Shown in pieces: positions 15,963 to 25,076 of a stretch of 64,000 nt of DNA (position 1 is its first letter; every line of letters begins with the position of its first letter). The notes under the pieces are model-generated. The model saw only the letters and a list, made by a program, of their open reading frames with translations. It ran no database searches and was not told the DNA's origin. The stretch is from Sphaerisporangium sp. TRM90804 (lineage in GTDB: Bacteria; Actinomycetota; Actinomycetes; Streptosporangiales; Streptosporangiaceae), in contig NZ_JARWAC010000004.1 in NCBI RefSeq assembly GCF_029846175.1, positions 124,001-188,000 of the forward strand, in the 5' to 3' direction. Position numbers and translations under genes: made by a program.

Positions 15963-17140
15963 CGGGCGTCGCCGAGCGCCTGGGCGAAGTCGGCCCACAG
16001 GTCCTCGGGGTGCTCGATGCCGACCGCCACGCGCACCGTGCCCTCCCCGATGCCCACGCCCGCGAACTCCTCGGCGCTCAGCGAGCGGTGCGAGGACGAG
16101 GCCGGGTGCAGCACCAGCGTCTCGACGCCGCCGAGCGACGGCGCGAGCAGCGCCAGCCGGATGGAGCTCATGAACCGCTCGCCCGCGGTGCGCCCGCCGG
16201 CCAGGTCGAAGGAGAAGACGCCTCCGAAGTCGGGCAGCAGCTTGGCCGCCAGCTCATGCGACGGGTGGGTGGGCAGGCCCGGCCAGTGGACCGCCGCGAC
16301 GGCCGGGTGCTCGGCCAGGCGGGTGGCGAGCAGGCGGGTGTTGTCGCAGTGCCTGGCCATCCGCAGCGGCAGCGTCTGCAGGCCGCGCAGGGTGAGCCAG
16401 GCGGCGAACGGGTCGGCGGTGGCGCCCAGCTCGATGGCGAAGCGCCACGCCCTGCGGTAGAGCTCGTCGGCGGCGAAGACCGCGACGCCGCCGAGCACGT
16501 CGCTGTGCCCGCCGAGGTACTTCGTCGTGGAGTGCACGACGACGTCGGCGCCGAGCTCCAGGGGGCGGCAGAGCATCGGGGAGGCGAAGGTGTTGTCCAC
16601 CACCGAGACCAGCCCGGCCTCGCGGGCGGCGGCGCACATGCCGGGGAGGTCGGCGACCTGGGTCATCGGGTTGGCGATGGTCTCCAGGTAGAGCATCTTG
16701 GTCTCGGGCCGGACGGCCGCGCGCACCGCGGCGGGGTCGTCCTGCGCGACGTAGGTCACCGCGACGCCGAACCGTGCGGCCAGCTCGGCGACCATGGCGG
16801 CCGTGCCGCCGTACAGCGCCCGCTGGGCGATCAGATGGTCTCCCGGGCTGAGCAGGCCGAGCAGCACGATGTTGATGGCGCCCATGCCGGAGCCCGCGGC
16901 GATGGCGGCCGCGCCGCCCTCCAGGCCCGTGACCGCCTCTTCGAGCGCGCGCACCGTCGGGTTGGACAGGCGGCCGTAGACGAACGCGCCGTCGGGACGG
17001 GTCATGCCGTCCGCGAAGACGGCCGGGTCGTCGAAGGCGAAGCCGGACGTCTGGTAGATCGGGGTCGAGATCGGCGTGCTGCCGTTCAGGGGCGGCTTCG
17101 GCAGGTGGACGGCCCGGGTCTCCCGGTGCAGAGGGCTCAT
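15959..17140 (-). CDS. Cystathionine/methionine gamma-lyase-like PLP enzyme
   Basis: A 393-residue Cys/Met-metabolism PLP enzyme. Motifs are YGRLSNPTVRALEEAV, ALYGGT for the phosphate site, YLETIANPMTQVADL, VVDNTFASPMLCRPL and the PLP Lys in VHSTTKYLGGHSD. The C-terminal PSLGGVETLVLHPA is typical of gamma-lyases. The family cleaves cystathionine, methionine or homocysteine, often giving 2-oxobutyrate; the exact substrate is not decided. It is the first gene of a coupled pair with a dehydratase. The ATG has no strong ribosome binding site; a CATTCT -10-like box close to it may make the transcript leaderless. Confidence 0.88.
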   Translation of the reverse strand: MSPLHRETRAVHLPKPPLNGSTPISTPIYQTSGFAFDDPAVFADGMTRPDGAFVYGRLSNPTVRALEEAVTGLEGGAAAIAAGSGMGAINIVLLGLLSPGDHLIAQRALYGGTAAMVAELAARFGVAVTYVAQDDPAAVRAAVRPETKMLYLETIANPMTQVADLPGMCAAAREAGLVSVVDNTFASPMLCRPLELGADVVVHSTTKYLGGHSDVLGGVAVFAADELYRRAWRFAIELGATADPFAAWLTLRGLQTLPLRMARHCDNTRLLATRLAEHPAVAAVHWPGLPTHPSHELAAKLLPDFGGVFSFDLAGGRTAGERFMSSIRLALLAPSLGGVETLVLHPASSSHRSLSAEEFAGVGIGEGTVRVAVGIEHPEDLWADFAQALGDAR

Positions 17141-17270
17141 GACGTCAAGAATGGCCGCTTTAGGGGGTGTTTGTCAGATTCGCCGGTCCCGGCCGGCCGC
17201 CGGTGATCCCGATCCCGGCAGGCCTCGTACCGGTCGATCGTGCCGGCGGCAGGCTTCGCCGTTCGCCCGA

Positions 17271-17942
17271 TCAGACGTCGGTGATCCGGATCCCCGCGTG
17301 CGCCTTGTACCGGCGGTTGATCGAGATGATGTTGGCGGTCAGCGCCTCCACCTGCCCGGCGTTGCGCAGCCGTCCCCCGTAGACGCCGCGCACGCCGCCG
17401 ATGCGCGCGGCCAGCGCCTGGACGAGGTCGGTGGCCTCGCGGTCGTCGCCGAGCACCAGCACGTCGAGGTCGACCTCCTCGACCTCCGGGTCGAGCAGCA
17501 CCACGGCCGACACGTGGTGGAAGGCCGCCACGACCCGGCTGTCGCCCAGGACGGCCGCCGCCTGCTCGGCCGCGCTGCCCTCCTCGACCGGCAGCGCGAA
17601 GGCGCCCCGCTTGTCGAACCCGAGGGGGTTCACGCAGTCGACGACGATCTTTCCAGCCAGGTCGCCGGCGAGCGACTCCAGCAGGGCGCGGTGCCCGTCC
17701 CACGGCACGGCGACGATCACGATGTCGGCCTCGGACGCCACGCTCGCGTTGTCGGCGCCGCGCACCGGAAGTCCCTCGCCCAGGCTCGCCGCCGCGTCCT
17801 GCGCGCGGGACGCGTCCCGCGAGCCGATCAGCACGGTCTGCCCGGCCAGCGCGAACCGGCGGGCAAGGCCCTTGCCCTGGTCGCCCGTGCCGCCGAGGAT
17901 CCCGACCGTCAGGTCGCTCACGTCCCGAAGCTCATCGGTCAT
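17271..17942 (-). CDS. npdG: F420-dependent NADP reductase
   Basis: A 223-residue protein beginning with a Rossmann NADP site, TVGILGGTGDQGKGLARRF, followed by VLIGSRD. Further family stretches are DIVIVAVPWDG, IVVDCVNPLGFDKRGAF and a C-terminal RNAGQVEALTANIISINRRY. It transfers hydride between coenzyme F420 and NADP. The ATG at 17942 gives the normal length; the longer open frame upstream overlaps the opposite-strand gene at 18.0 kb. An F420-dependent LLM-class oxidoreductase starts at 63.3 kb, so this cofactor is in use here. Confidence 0.9.
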   Translation of the reverse strand: MTDELRDVSDLTVGILGGTGDQGKGLARRFALAGQTVLIGSRDASRAQDAAASLGEGLPVRGADNASVASEADIVIVAVPWDGHRALLESLAGDLAGKIVVDCVNPLGFDKRGAFALPVEEGSAAEQAAAVLGDSRVVAAFHHVSAVVLLDPEVEEVDLDVLVLGDDREATDLVQALAARIGGVRGVYGGRLRNAGQVEALTANIISINRRYKAHAGIRITDV

Positions 17943-18029
17943 GGCCCTGGCGCCTCCTCGCTCGACGGCAATTCCCCTGATCATGCCAGGCGGCGCTTCG
18001 CGGGACGGCGGCGGGGGCGGTGATGCACC

Positions 18030-18623
18030 ATGGGTGTCATGGACGCTGCGTCGGTGGCCTTCCTGCGCGAGGTGCTCTCCACGACCGGGTGGGTGGAGCG
18101 CACCCGCGAGCTGGCGATGGGCCTGCGCGCCACCCGCACCCCCGGGGGCCTGCTGGTGGTCGGCACGCCGCGGGAGGAGCCCTGGCACCTGACCGCGCAT
18201 CTCGACGACGAGGCGCGCCTGTCGGGCCTTTCGCAGCTCGCGCCGACCCTGGTGCGCTGGGAGCCGCCGCCGGGCGCGCCGCCGCACCTGTCGGTCGGCG
18301 TCGACCGCCTCCTGGCCGCGCGGCGCGGCGAGACCCTGTTCGTCGTGTCGGAGGCCAAGGCCCCGGTGCCGCTGCTCGAACGCGTCGACGACGCCCGCAA
18401 GACCGGCGCCACGATCCTCGCCCTGGACGGCGGCGACCCCGAGCTCGAAGGCCTGGCCCACGACGCGCTGGCCGTCCCGCCCCAGGACTCCCTCTTCACG
18501 TTCGACGCCGCCCAGCACCTGGTCAGCATGGCCGCCGGCGAGTCCTCCCGAACCCGTGGCAAGCTCATGGACCGCCTGGCCCGCCTGGCCGAACGCATCA
18601 CCGGCCCCCGCGTCCCCGACTGA
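18030..18623 (+). CDS. Conserved actinobacterial protein, possibly SIS-like
   Basis: A 197-residue soluble protein with no signal or membrane helix. A central region GETLFVVSEAKAPVPLLERV, followed by AGGD-like DGGDPELEGLAHDALAVP, resembles the strand/loop pattern of sugar isomerase (SIS) domains, but the match is weak. The C-terminus is Arg-rich (RLARLAERITGP). The ATG at 18039 is an alternative start. Function unknown. Confidence 0.6.
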   Translation: MGVMDAASVAFLREVLSTTGWVERTRELAMGLRATRTPGGLLVVGTPREEPWHLTAHLDDEARLSGLSQLAPTLVRWEPPPGAPPHLSVGVDRLLAARRGETLFVVSEAKAPVPLLERVDDARKTGATILALDGGDPELEGLAHDALAVPPQDSLFTFDAAQHLVSMAAGESSRTRGKLMDRLARLAERITGPRVPD

Positions 18624-18654
18624 GCGCCCGGCCCCACTGGTCAGGTGATTCTCG

Positions 18655-18837
18655 CTAGTCGTCGTCCCACTGCTTGTCGGACTCCTGCCACGTCTTGTTG
18701 CGGGCGGCGGCGGTCTGGAGGGCCGCGGCGGCCTCGTCGCGGGTGGCGTATGGGCCCAGGCGGTCCTTGTTGGGACAGCCCTTGTCGGGCTCGACCGCCA
18801 TGTGCTTCAGGCAGTACCACCACTGGTCGCCGCTCAT
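18655..18837 (-). CDS. Small conserved actinobacterial protein (60 aa)
   Basis: A 60-residue protein beginning [17 protein letters not shown] and containing two cysteines and a [20 protein letters not shown] helix. Similar short proteins with a YCLKH motif and an ATRxEA helix are widespread in actinomycetes, function unknown. AAGGAG sits at the right distance before the ATG, which strongly supports the start. It is divergent from map. Confidence 0.8.
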   Translation of the reverse strand: MSGDQWWYCLKHMAVEPDKGCPNKDRLGPYATRDEAAAALQTAAARNKTWQESDKQWDDD

Positions 18838-18943
18838 GTGCCGCTCCTTCCGGGGGACATCCGGGAGATCGCCCCCCGTAACGCCCGCCATGCCCGTTCT
18901 CAGGCACATCCTGCCCCCCTGGTGCGGAACTAGACTTGGCGCC

Positions 18944-19792
18944 ATGACGACTCTGCTCCGGCCAGGACGGCTCTCGCCCACCCGTAAGGTCCCCGCGCAC
19001 ATCGAGCGGCCGGAGTACGTCGGTCGCAAGGAGCCCAAGAAGGGCGGCTCCGACGTGCAGACCGCCGAGACGATCGAGCGCATGCGCGTCGCCGGCAGGG
19101 TGGCCGCGCAGGCGCTGGAGGAGGTCGGCAGGCACATCGTGCCGGGCGTCACCACCGACGAGCTCGACCGGGTCGGGCACGAGTTCCTCTGCGACCACGG
19201 CGCCTACCCCTCGACGCTCGGCTACCGCGGCTACCCCAAGTCGCTGTGCACCTCGATCAACGAGGTCATCTGCCACGGCATCCCCGACGACACCGTGCTG
19301 AACGAGGGCGACATCGTCAACATCGACATCACGGCGTACATCGGCGGCGTGCACGGCGACACCGACGCCACCTTCCTGGTCGGGGAGGTCGACGAGGAGT
19401 CCCGGCTGCTGGTGGAGCGCACCCGCGAGGCGATGATGCGCGCCATCAAGGCCGTCGCGCCCGGGCGCCAGCTCAACATCGTGGGGCGGGTCATCTCGGC
19501 GTACGCCAAGCGGTTCGGCTACGGCGTGGTGCGCGACTTCACCGGCCACGGCATCTCGACCTCGTTCCACTCCGGGCTGATCGTCCCGCACTACGACGAC
19601 CCGGGCCTGACGGTGACGCTGGAGCCGGGCATGACCTTCACCATCGAGCCGATGCTCACCCTCGGCACGATCGAGTACGACCTGTGGCCCGACGGCTGGA
19701 CCGCCGTGACCGGCGACCGCAAGCGCACGGCCCAGTTCGAGCACACGATCGTCGTGACCGATTCCGGCAGCGAGATCCTCACCCTGCCGTGA
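18944..19792 (+). CDS. map: Methionine aminopeptidase, N-terminally extended type
   Basis: A 282-residue type I methionine aminopeptidase that removes the initiator Met. Metal ligands are visible: the two Asp in [20 protein letters not shown], His in GHGISTSFH, Glu in FTIEPML and Glu in AQFEHTIVV. The ~40-residue N-terminal extension ([18 protein letters not shown]) matches the MapB/MetAP1c form of mycobacteria, where such a PxxP-containing extension has been proposed to dock to the ribosome. TAGACT at 18931-18936 lies at the -10 distance from the ATG, and no ribosome binding site is present, so a leaderless mRNA is plausible. Confidence 0.95.
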   Translation: MTTLLRPGRLSPTRKVPAHIERPEYVGRKEPKKGGSDVQTAETIERMRVAGRVAAQALEEVGRHIVPGVTTDELDRVGHEFLCDHGAYPSTLGYRGYPKSLCTSINEVICHGIPDDTVLNEGDIVNIDITAYIGGVHGDTDATFLVGEVDEESRLLVERTREAMMRAIKAVAPGRQLNIVGRVISAYAKRFGYGVVRDFTGHGISTSFHSGLIVPHYDDPGLTVTLEPGMTFTIEPMLTLGTIEYDLWPDGWTAVTGDRKRTAQFEHTIVVTDSGSEILTLP

Positions 19793-19906
19793 GCGGCTCA
19801 GACAGGGGTGCGGTTTCCCACAGGGCGGCACCTGGGGCGTACCGGCACCAACCCGGAAGGTCATCCTCATGCACCCTGATATCCGAACACGCATAACCTG
19901 ACGGCC

Positions 19907-20542
19907 ATGGACACGACCGTTGACGGGGTCGCCGGATGGGCGATCGGACTCATGGAGACGATGGGAGCGCCCGGCGCGGGCCTCGCCATCGCGCTCGAGA
20001 ACCTCTTTCCCCCCCTGCCGAGCGAAGTCATTCTGCCGCTGGCCGGGTTCACCGCCAGCAAGGGCGACATGAGCCTTGTGGCGGCGCTGGTGTGGACGAC
20101 CCTGGGCTCGGTGGTCGGGGCCCTGGCCCTGTACGGCGTGGGGGCGCTGCTCGGCCGTGAGCGCACCATCGCCATCGCCAGCCGCCTGCCGCTGATCAAC
20201 ATCGCCGACATCGAGAGGTCGGAGGCCTGGTTCGCCAGGCACGGCACGAAGACCGTCTTCTTCGGGCGCATGATCCCGATCTTCCGCAGCCTCATCTCCG
20301 TCCCGGCCGGCGTCGAGCGCATGCCGATCATGAAGTTCGCCCTGCTCACCACGCTGGGCAGCGCGATCTGGAACACGATCTTCGTGCTGGCCGGCTACCA
20401 GCTCGGCGAGAACTGGTCGCTGGTCGAGGGCTACGCCGGCATCCTGTCCAGGGTCGTCATCGTGGTCGTCGTGCTGGCCGTCGTGGTCTTCATCGGCAGG
20501 CGGGTGCTCGACCGTCGTAAAGGCAGGCATGTCGCTCGCTGA
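19907..20542 (+). CDS. DedA-family membrane protein
   Basis: A 211-residue protein with four to five hydrophobic segments. DedA/VTT features are ENLFPPLPSEVILPLAG near the N-terminus, the conserved FFGRMIPIFRSLISVPAG and a C-terminal membrane helix followed by a basic tail. The family is linked to lipid (undecaprenyl-phosphate or phospholipid) flipping and membrane homeostasis. The last 14 bases overlap the start of the following sensor kinase gene, so the three genes to 22342 probably form one operon. Confidence 0.9.
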   Translation: MDTTVDGVAGWAIGLMETMGAPGAGLAIALENLFPPLPSEVILPLAGFTASKGDMSLVAALVWTTLGSVVGALALYGVGALLGRERTIAIASRLPLINIADIERSEAWFARHGTKTVFFGRMIPIFRSLISVPAGVERMPIMKFALLTTLGSAIWNTIFVLAGYQLGENWSLVEGYAGILSRVVIVVVVLAVVVFIGRRVLDRRKGRHVAR

Positions 20543-21707
20543 GGCGCCCGTCCGCTTACCCGGCGCCGTGCTGGGCCGCGCCGGGCGAGTGCCGCTGGCA
20601 CTGCTGCTGGGCACGGTCACGGCGCTGGCCGAGCTGCTCCACCTGGTCGCGGCGGGTCTCGCCGCCCTGGTGCTCGCCCCCAGCCCGCGCGGGCGGCGGG
20701 CCGCCGCGCGCCTGGCGCACGCGGGGGCGCGGCGGCTGGCGGCGCTGGAGGTGCGGCGCCTTCGCCCGCTCAACGGCGTGCCCCCGCTGCCCGGCCGCTC
20801 CCAGGCGCTCGCCTACGTCGCCGCCCGGTGGCCGGTGGGCATCCTCGGCGGCATCGTGCTGGCGCTGCTCGTGTTCGGCGCGGCCCTGGTCGTCCGGCTC
20901 CTGTGGGGCTGGGCGCACGGGGTGTACCTGGACGGCATCGAGCCCACCCCGCTGATCGTCACCTACCTCGGCGCGACGGCGGCCCTGCTGCTGTTCCTGG
21001 ACATCAGCGGCATGGCCGGGGTCATGGCCCTGGACCGCGCCCTGGCCAGGCGGCTGCTGGAGCCCGGCCCGACCGCGCTGCTGGAGCGGCGGATCGCCGA
21101 GCTGGCCGAGAGCCGCGCCGGCATCGTCACGGCCGTGGACGCCGAGCGCCGGCGCATCGAGCGCGACCTGCACGACGGGGTGCAGCAGCGGCTGGTGGCC
21201 CTGGCCATGCTGATCGGCCGGGCCCGCCGCGGCCGCTCCCCCGAGCTGCTCGACACCCTCCTGCTCCAGGCGCACGAGGAGGCCACGGCGGCGATCGGCG
21301 ACCTGCGCGAGGTCGCCTGGCGCATCTACCCGGCCGGGCTGGACTCCCTGGGGCTGCGCGACGCCGTCGCCGCCGTCGCCGAGCGCGCGGGCGTGCCCGT
21401 GGCGGTCGACCACGGGCCGCACGGGCCCCTGCCATCCCCGGTCGAGACCGCCGCCTACTTCGTGGTGTGCGAGGCCGTCACCAACGCCGCCAAGCACGCC
21501 GGGGCCACCCGCGTCGCCGTGCGGCTGGCGAGGCGCGGCGCCACCCTGGAGGTCACCGTGCGCGACGACGGTCGCGGCGGCGCCGACCCCGGCGGCGTCG
21601 GCCTGTCCGGGCTGGCCCGCAGGGTCGCCGCGCTGGACGGCCGGTTCGGCGTGGCCAGCCCGCCCGGCGGGCCCACGACCGTCACCGCGGAGCTGCCGTG
21701 CGCGTGA
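20529..21707 (+). CDS. Sensor histidine kinase, NarL/DesK type
   Basis: A 392-residue protein. The N-terminal ~170 residues contain about four hydrophobic segments. The HisKA_3 dimerisation helix is DAERRRIERDLHDGVQQRLV, with the phospho-acceptor His in RDLHDG. The HATPase domain has the N-box VVCEAVTNAAKHAGA and G-boxes DDGRGG and GLSGLARRVAAL. The ATG overlaps dedA by 14 bases, and the response regulator follows with a 10-base overlap. The signal is unknown; coupling to DedA hints at envelope or membrane stress. Confidence 0.9.
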   Translation: MSLAEAPVRLPGAVLGRAGRVPLALLLGTVTALAELLHLVAAGLAALVLAPSPRGRRAAARLAHAGARRLAALEVRRLRPLNGVPPLPGRSQALAYVAARWPVGILGGIVLALLVFGAALVVRLLWGWAHGVYLDGIEPTPLIVTYLGATAALLLFLDISGMAGVMALDRALARRLLEPGPTALLERRIAELAESRAGIVTAVDAERRRIERDLHDGVQQRLVALAMLIGRARRGRSPELLDTLLLQAHEEATAAIGDLREVAWRIYPAGLDSLGLRDAVAAVAERAGVPVAVDHGPHGPLPSPVETAAYFVVCEAVTNAAKHAGATRVAVRLARRGATLEVTVRDDGRGGADPGGVGLSGLARRVAALDGRFGVASPPGGPTTVTAELPCA

Positions 21708-22342
21708 TCCTCGCCGAGGACTCCACGCTGCTGCGCGAAGGGCTGGTGCGCCTGCTGCTGGAGGAGGGCCACCAGGTCCCTGCCGCCGTCGGCGACGCCG
21801 CCGCGCTGGTCGAGGCCGTGGCCGAGCACCGGCCCGACATCGTGGTGGCGGACGTGCGCATGCCGCCGTCGCACACCGACGAGGGCCTGCGCGCGGCCCT
21901 GGAGATCCGCCGCCGCTGGCCGGGCACGCGGGTGCTGGTGCTGTCGCAGTACGTCGAGAAGCGCTACGCCACCGAGCTGATGGGTGGCGACGTCGACGGC
22001 GTGGGCTACCTGCTCAAGGACAGGGTCGCCCAGGTCGCCGACTTCCTGACGGCGCTGGATCGCGTCGGCGCCGGGGGCGCGGCGTTCGACCCCGAGGTGG
22101 TGCGCCAGCTCCTCGCCCGCACCACCCACGCCGACCCGGTGAGCACGCTCACCCCCCGCGAGCGGGACGTGCTTGGCCACATGGCGCAGGGATACACCAA
22201 CGCGTCGGTCGCCGCGCGGCTGCACATCTCGGTCAGCGCGGTGGAGAAGCATGTGAACGCCATCTTCGACAAGCTCGGCCTGTCCCACGTCACCGGGTAC
22301 AGCCGCCGGGTGCTGGCCGTTCTGCGCTACCTGGGCTCCTGA
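21698..22342 (+). CDS. Response regulator, NarL/LuxR type
   Basis: A 214-residue partner of the preceding kinase. The receiver begins VRVILAEDSTLLREGL; the phospho-acceptor Asp is in DIVVADVRMPP and the conserved Lys in YLLKDRV. The C-terminal LuxR helix-turn-helix is LTPRERDVLGHMAQGYTNAS with SVSAVEKHVNAIFDKLGL. GTG 21698 gives the usual MRVxLAED start; GTG 21704 in a GTGA overlap is the alternative. Confidence 0.92.
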   Translation: MRVILAEDSTLLREGLVRLLLEEGHQVPAAVGDAAALVEAVAEHRPDIVVADVRMPPSHTDEGLRAALEIRRRWPGTRVLVLSQYVEKRYATELMGGDVDGVGYLLKDRVAQVADFLTALDRVGAGGAAFDPEVVRQLLARTTHADPVSTLTPRERDVLGHMAQGYTNASVAARLHISVSAVEKHVNAIFDKLGLSHVTGYSRRVLAVLRYLGS

Positions 22343-22413
22343 CGGGGGCAGACACACGCCATCCGATCTTCTACGCTCGATCTTCGTCAGCCCATGGGCG
22401 GACAAGGCGACCT

Positions 22414-24111
22414 ATGACCGGAGACCGCGTGGACCACTTCCAGCCCGCGACCACCGCCGAGCACCTGCTGTGGCTGCTGGGACGGCACGGCGTCGAGCAC
22501 CTCTTCCTCAACCCCGGCACCGACTCCGCCCCGCTCCAGGAGGCCGTGGCCGTGCTGGGCAAGGCCGGGGTGGTGATCCCCAAGGTGGTCACCTGTTCGT
22601 TCGAGTCGGTCGCGCTGGCGGCCGCGCACGGTTACTGGCAGGTGACCCGGCGCCCGCAGTGCGTGTTCGTCCACGTCGACGTCGGCACCCAGAACCTGGG
22701 CGCGATGATGCACAACGCCCTGCGCGACCGGGCAGGCGTCGTCGTGATCGCCGGCAGGACGCCCTACGCGGAGGAACCCGGCGCGCCGGGTGGGCGCTCG
22801 CACCCGATCCACTGGCAGCAGGACGTGCCCGACCAGGCCGGCATCGTGCGCGGGTACGCCAAGTGGGTGATGGAGATCACCCGGCCCGACATGCTGGCCC
22901 GGGCCGTCGGGCGCGCGGTGCAGGTGGCGGCGGGCGGCGTCCCCGGGCCCGCCTACCTGATGGTCTCCCGCGACGTGCTGATGGACCCGCCCGCCGCCGA
23001 CCCGGGCCGCACGACGGGGTACGCCCTGCCGCGCCCGCCCGCGGCCGACCCCGACACCGTGCGGTGGATCGCCGGCCGGGTGGCTGCGGCCGAGCGGCCG
23101 CTGCTGGTCACCGCCAAGACCGGACGCCGGCCCGAGGGCTTCCTCGCCGTCACGCGGCTGGCCGACCTCGGCCGGATGCGGGTGGTCGACCTCGCCGAGA
23201 GCGGCTGCCTCAACATCGCCACGACGCATCCCATGAACGTGCTGACCGCCGACGGCGCGCGGCGGGCCGTCGCCGAGGCCGACCTGGTCATCGTCGCGGA
23301 CGCCGACGTGCCGTGGGTGCCGAGGTTCGGCGGGCCCCCCGAGGACGCCACGGTGGTGCACATCGCCGACGACCCGCTCAAGACCGACATCCCGCTGTGG
23401 ACGTTCCCCGTCGACGTCGCGGTGACCGCCGACGGCCCGACCGCGCTCGCCCAGATCGCCGAGCGACTGGAGGAGATGGGCCACACGATGCCCGAGGCCC
23501 GCCCGCCCCGGGAGCCTCGCCCGGCGGCCCCGCCCGCGCACGGCGCGATCGGGGCGCGGGAGGTCGTCGAGGCGCTGAACGCGGTGCTGCGCCCGCAGGA
23601 CGCCGTCGTGGAGGAGGCCGTCACCAGCGCCGTGGTGCTGCACGAGGTGCTGGAGCGCACCCGGCCCGCGACGCTGTTCGGCACCGGCTCGCCCGGCCTC
23701 GGCTGGGGGCTGGCGGGCGCGGTCGGGGTGAGCATGGCGTCCCCCGGCACCCGGGTGGTCGCCGTGGTCGGCGACGGCGCCTTCATGTTCGGCGTGCCGA
23801 CGGCGGCGCTGTGCCTGGCCGCGGAGGCGGCGGCGCCGATCATGGTCGTCGTGCTCAACAACGACGGCTACCGGGCGAGCAGGCTGCCGGTCTTCGAGCT
23901 CTTCCCGCAGGGGCTGTCGGCGCTGCGGGGGGACGCCGAGGGCACCCGGTTCAGCGCGCCGCCCGACCTGGCCGCGGTGGCCCGGGCCTGCCACGCCCAC
24001 GGCGAGACGGTCACCGACCGCGCCGACCTGCCCGGCGCCCTGCGGCGGGGCCTGGAGGCGGTGGAGGCCGGCCGGTCGGCCGTGGTGGACGTCCACATCG
24101 CCCGCGACTGA
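22414..24111 (+). CDS. Thiamine diphosphate-dependent enzyme, acetolactate synthase-like
   Basis: A 565-residue ThDP enzyme of the POX/acetohydroxyacid synthase fold. The catalytic Glu of the N-terminal domain is in TCSFESVALAAAHGY. The central domain is a degenerate FAD/nucleotide-type fold. The C-terminal domain has the ThDP-Mg motif GDGAFMFGV running to VVVLNNDGY. Length and motifs fit decarboxylases or carboligases of 2-oxoacids; a specific reaction cannot be assigned. It stands 71 bases behind the two-component genes with an AAGG before the ATG, so it may be a target of or co-transcribed with them. Confidence 0.82.
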   Translation: MTGDRVDHFQPATTAEHLLWLLGRHGVEHLFLNPGTDSAPLQEAVAVLGKAGVVIPKVVTCSFESVALAAAHGYWQVTRRPQCVFVHVDVGTQNLGAMMHNALRDRAGVVVIAGRTPYAEEPGAPGGRSHPIHWQQDVPDQAGIVRGYAKWVMEITRPDMLARAVGRAVQVAAGGVPGPAYLMVSRDVLMDPPAADPGRTTGYALPRPPAADPDTVRWIAGRVAAAERPLLVTAKTGRRPEGFLAVTRLADLGRMRVVDLAESGCLNIATTHPMNVLTADGARRAVAEADLVIVADADVPWVPRFGGPPEDATVVHIADDPLKTDIPLWTFPVDVAVTADGPTALAQIAERLEEMGHTMPEARPPREPRPAAPPAHGAIGAREVVEALNAVLRPQDAVVEEAVTSAVVLHEVLERTRPATLFGTGSPGLGWGLAGAVGVSMASPGTRVVAVVGDGAFMFGVPTAALCLAAEAAAPIMVVVLNNDGYRASRLPVFELFPQGLSALRGDAEGTRFSAPPDLAAVARACHAHGETVTDRADLPGALRRGLEAVEAGRSAVVDVHIARD

Positions 24112-24180
24112 CGAACCTGCCGATGCACGTGCAGATGCAATATCCAGGCCACGGGTGCCCGCCCACGCCGGCGACCGGAG

Positions 24181-24246
24181 CGGGGTCGGCGGGGCGGGCC
24201 GGGACGGCGGGCGGAGCGGGAGCGGGGACGGCGGAGGGGAGCCGGG
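24181..24246 (+). other. Dense G-tract region between convergent genes
   Basis: About ten runs of three or four G occur within 66 bases on the plus strand, mostly spaced by 1-7 bases. This pattern can form G-quadruplexes. It follows the ThDP enzyme gene and lies just past the 3' end of the convergent minus-strand gene, so it may act as a roadblock or termination region. Confidence 0.5.
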
Positions 24247-24271
24247 ACGGCCACGGTGGCGAGGCGGGCGG

Positions 24272-24778
24272 TCAGGCGTGGCCGGCGTCGACCGGTTCCA
24301 GCAGCCGGGAGTCCTCGCCGGCCGCCCGGGCCATGGCGCGCAGGGCGCGATCGCGGCGGCGGAGCAGCCGGGCGGGGTTACGGGGGACGCTCATCTTCAG
24401 ATAGAGCACGTTGGTCGAGGAGGCGGCGAGGCCGCCGACCCGGGGCAGCCCAAACGCCGCGACCTCCCCGGCGCGGGCGACGACACGGCAGGCGGAGCCC
24501 TCGGGTCCCGCCGTGAACTCGAAGGACATCAGCCCGGCCCGGCACACGAGGTCCACCCGCGCGCCCGTGGCGGTGGGCAGCACCGGGACCGTCCTGCCGG
24601 ACATCCGCTCGCGGACCGTCAGACCGGAACGCGCCGCGATCGACGCCGCCCTCTGCGGCGAGAGCCGGAACTCGCCTTCGACCGGGGCCATCGCGACGTG
24701 CCCCAAGCGGCTCCACCGGGCGATGACCACCCCGGCGAACAGCATCGTGCTCAGGATGGCGATGGTCAGGGCCTCCAT
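24272..24778 (-). CDS. Membrane-anchored protein of unknown function
   Basis: A 168-residue protein with an N-terminal hydrophobic helix (LTIAILSTMLFAGVVIA), followed by a mainly beta-rich domain and a basic C-terminal helix (RNPARLLRRRDRALRAMARA). AAGGAG at a good distance supports the ATG at 24778. It lies downstream of the GAF-LuxR gene in the same direction with ~300 bases between them. I do not recognise the family. Confidence 0.65.
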   Translation of the reverse strand: MEALTIAILSTMLFAGVVIARWSRLGHVAMAPVEGEFRLSPQRAASIAARSGLTVRERMSGRTVPVLPTATGARVDLVCRAGLMSFEFTAGPEGSACRVVARAGEVAAFGLPRVGGLAASSTNVLYLKMSVPRNPARLLRRRDRALRAMARAAGEDSRLLEPVDAGHA

Positions 24779-25076
24779 GGCCAGGCTCCTTGCTCGTGCC
24801 CGCGCCCGGACGGCTTCTGGCGCACCGTTCGCGTCGACGATCGAAGCGACGGCCGATCAGCCGCCAGGTACGACAAATGCCTCCCTTTTGACATATGGAC
24901 GATATATGGAGGGATTGCCCATAGACCGTGCGTCGGGGACGGGTTTTTCCGCCACCGGCCCCGTACTAAGTACTACCCGTCCACCCTCGTGAAAGGCCTC
25001 GCCCCCGGGGCCGGAAGCGGCGCGCGCCGGGGGCGGGAACGCCGGCGGGCAGGGTGCCGGCGGCGCGGGAAAGGGG
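24779..25076. other. Gap with low-GC island and hairpins
   Basis: CGCCCCCGG (25000-25008) and CCGGGGGCG (25027-25035) form a hairpin just after the LuxR-type gene and probably terminate it. Further along lie a GTACT-A-AGTAC palindrome (24963-24973) and two ATATGG repeats 11 bases apart (24893, 24904), probably part of the promoter of the membrane-anchored protein gene. Confidence 0.45.
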
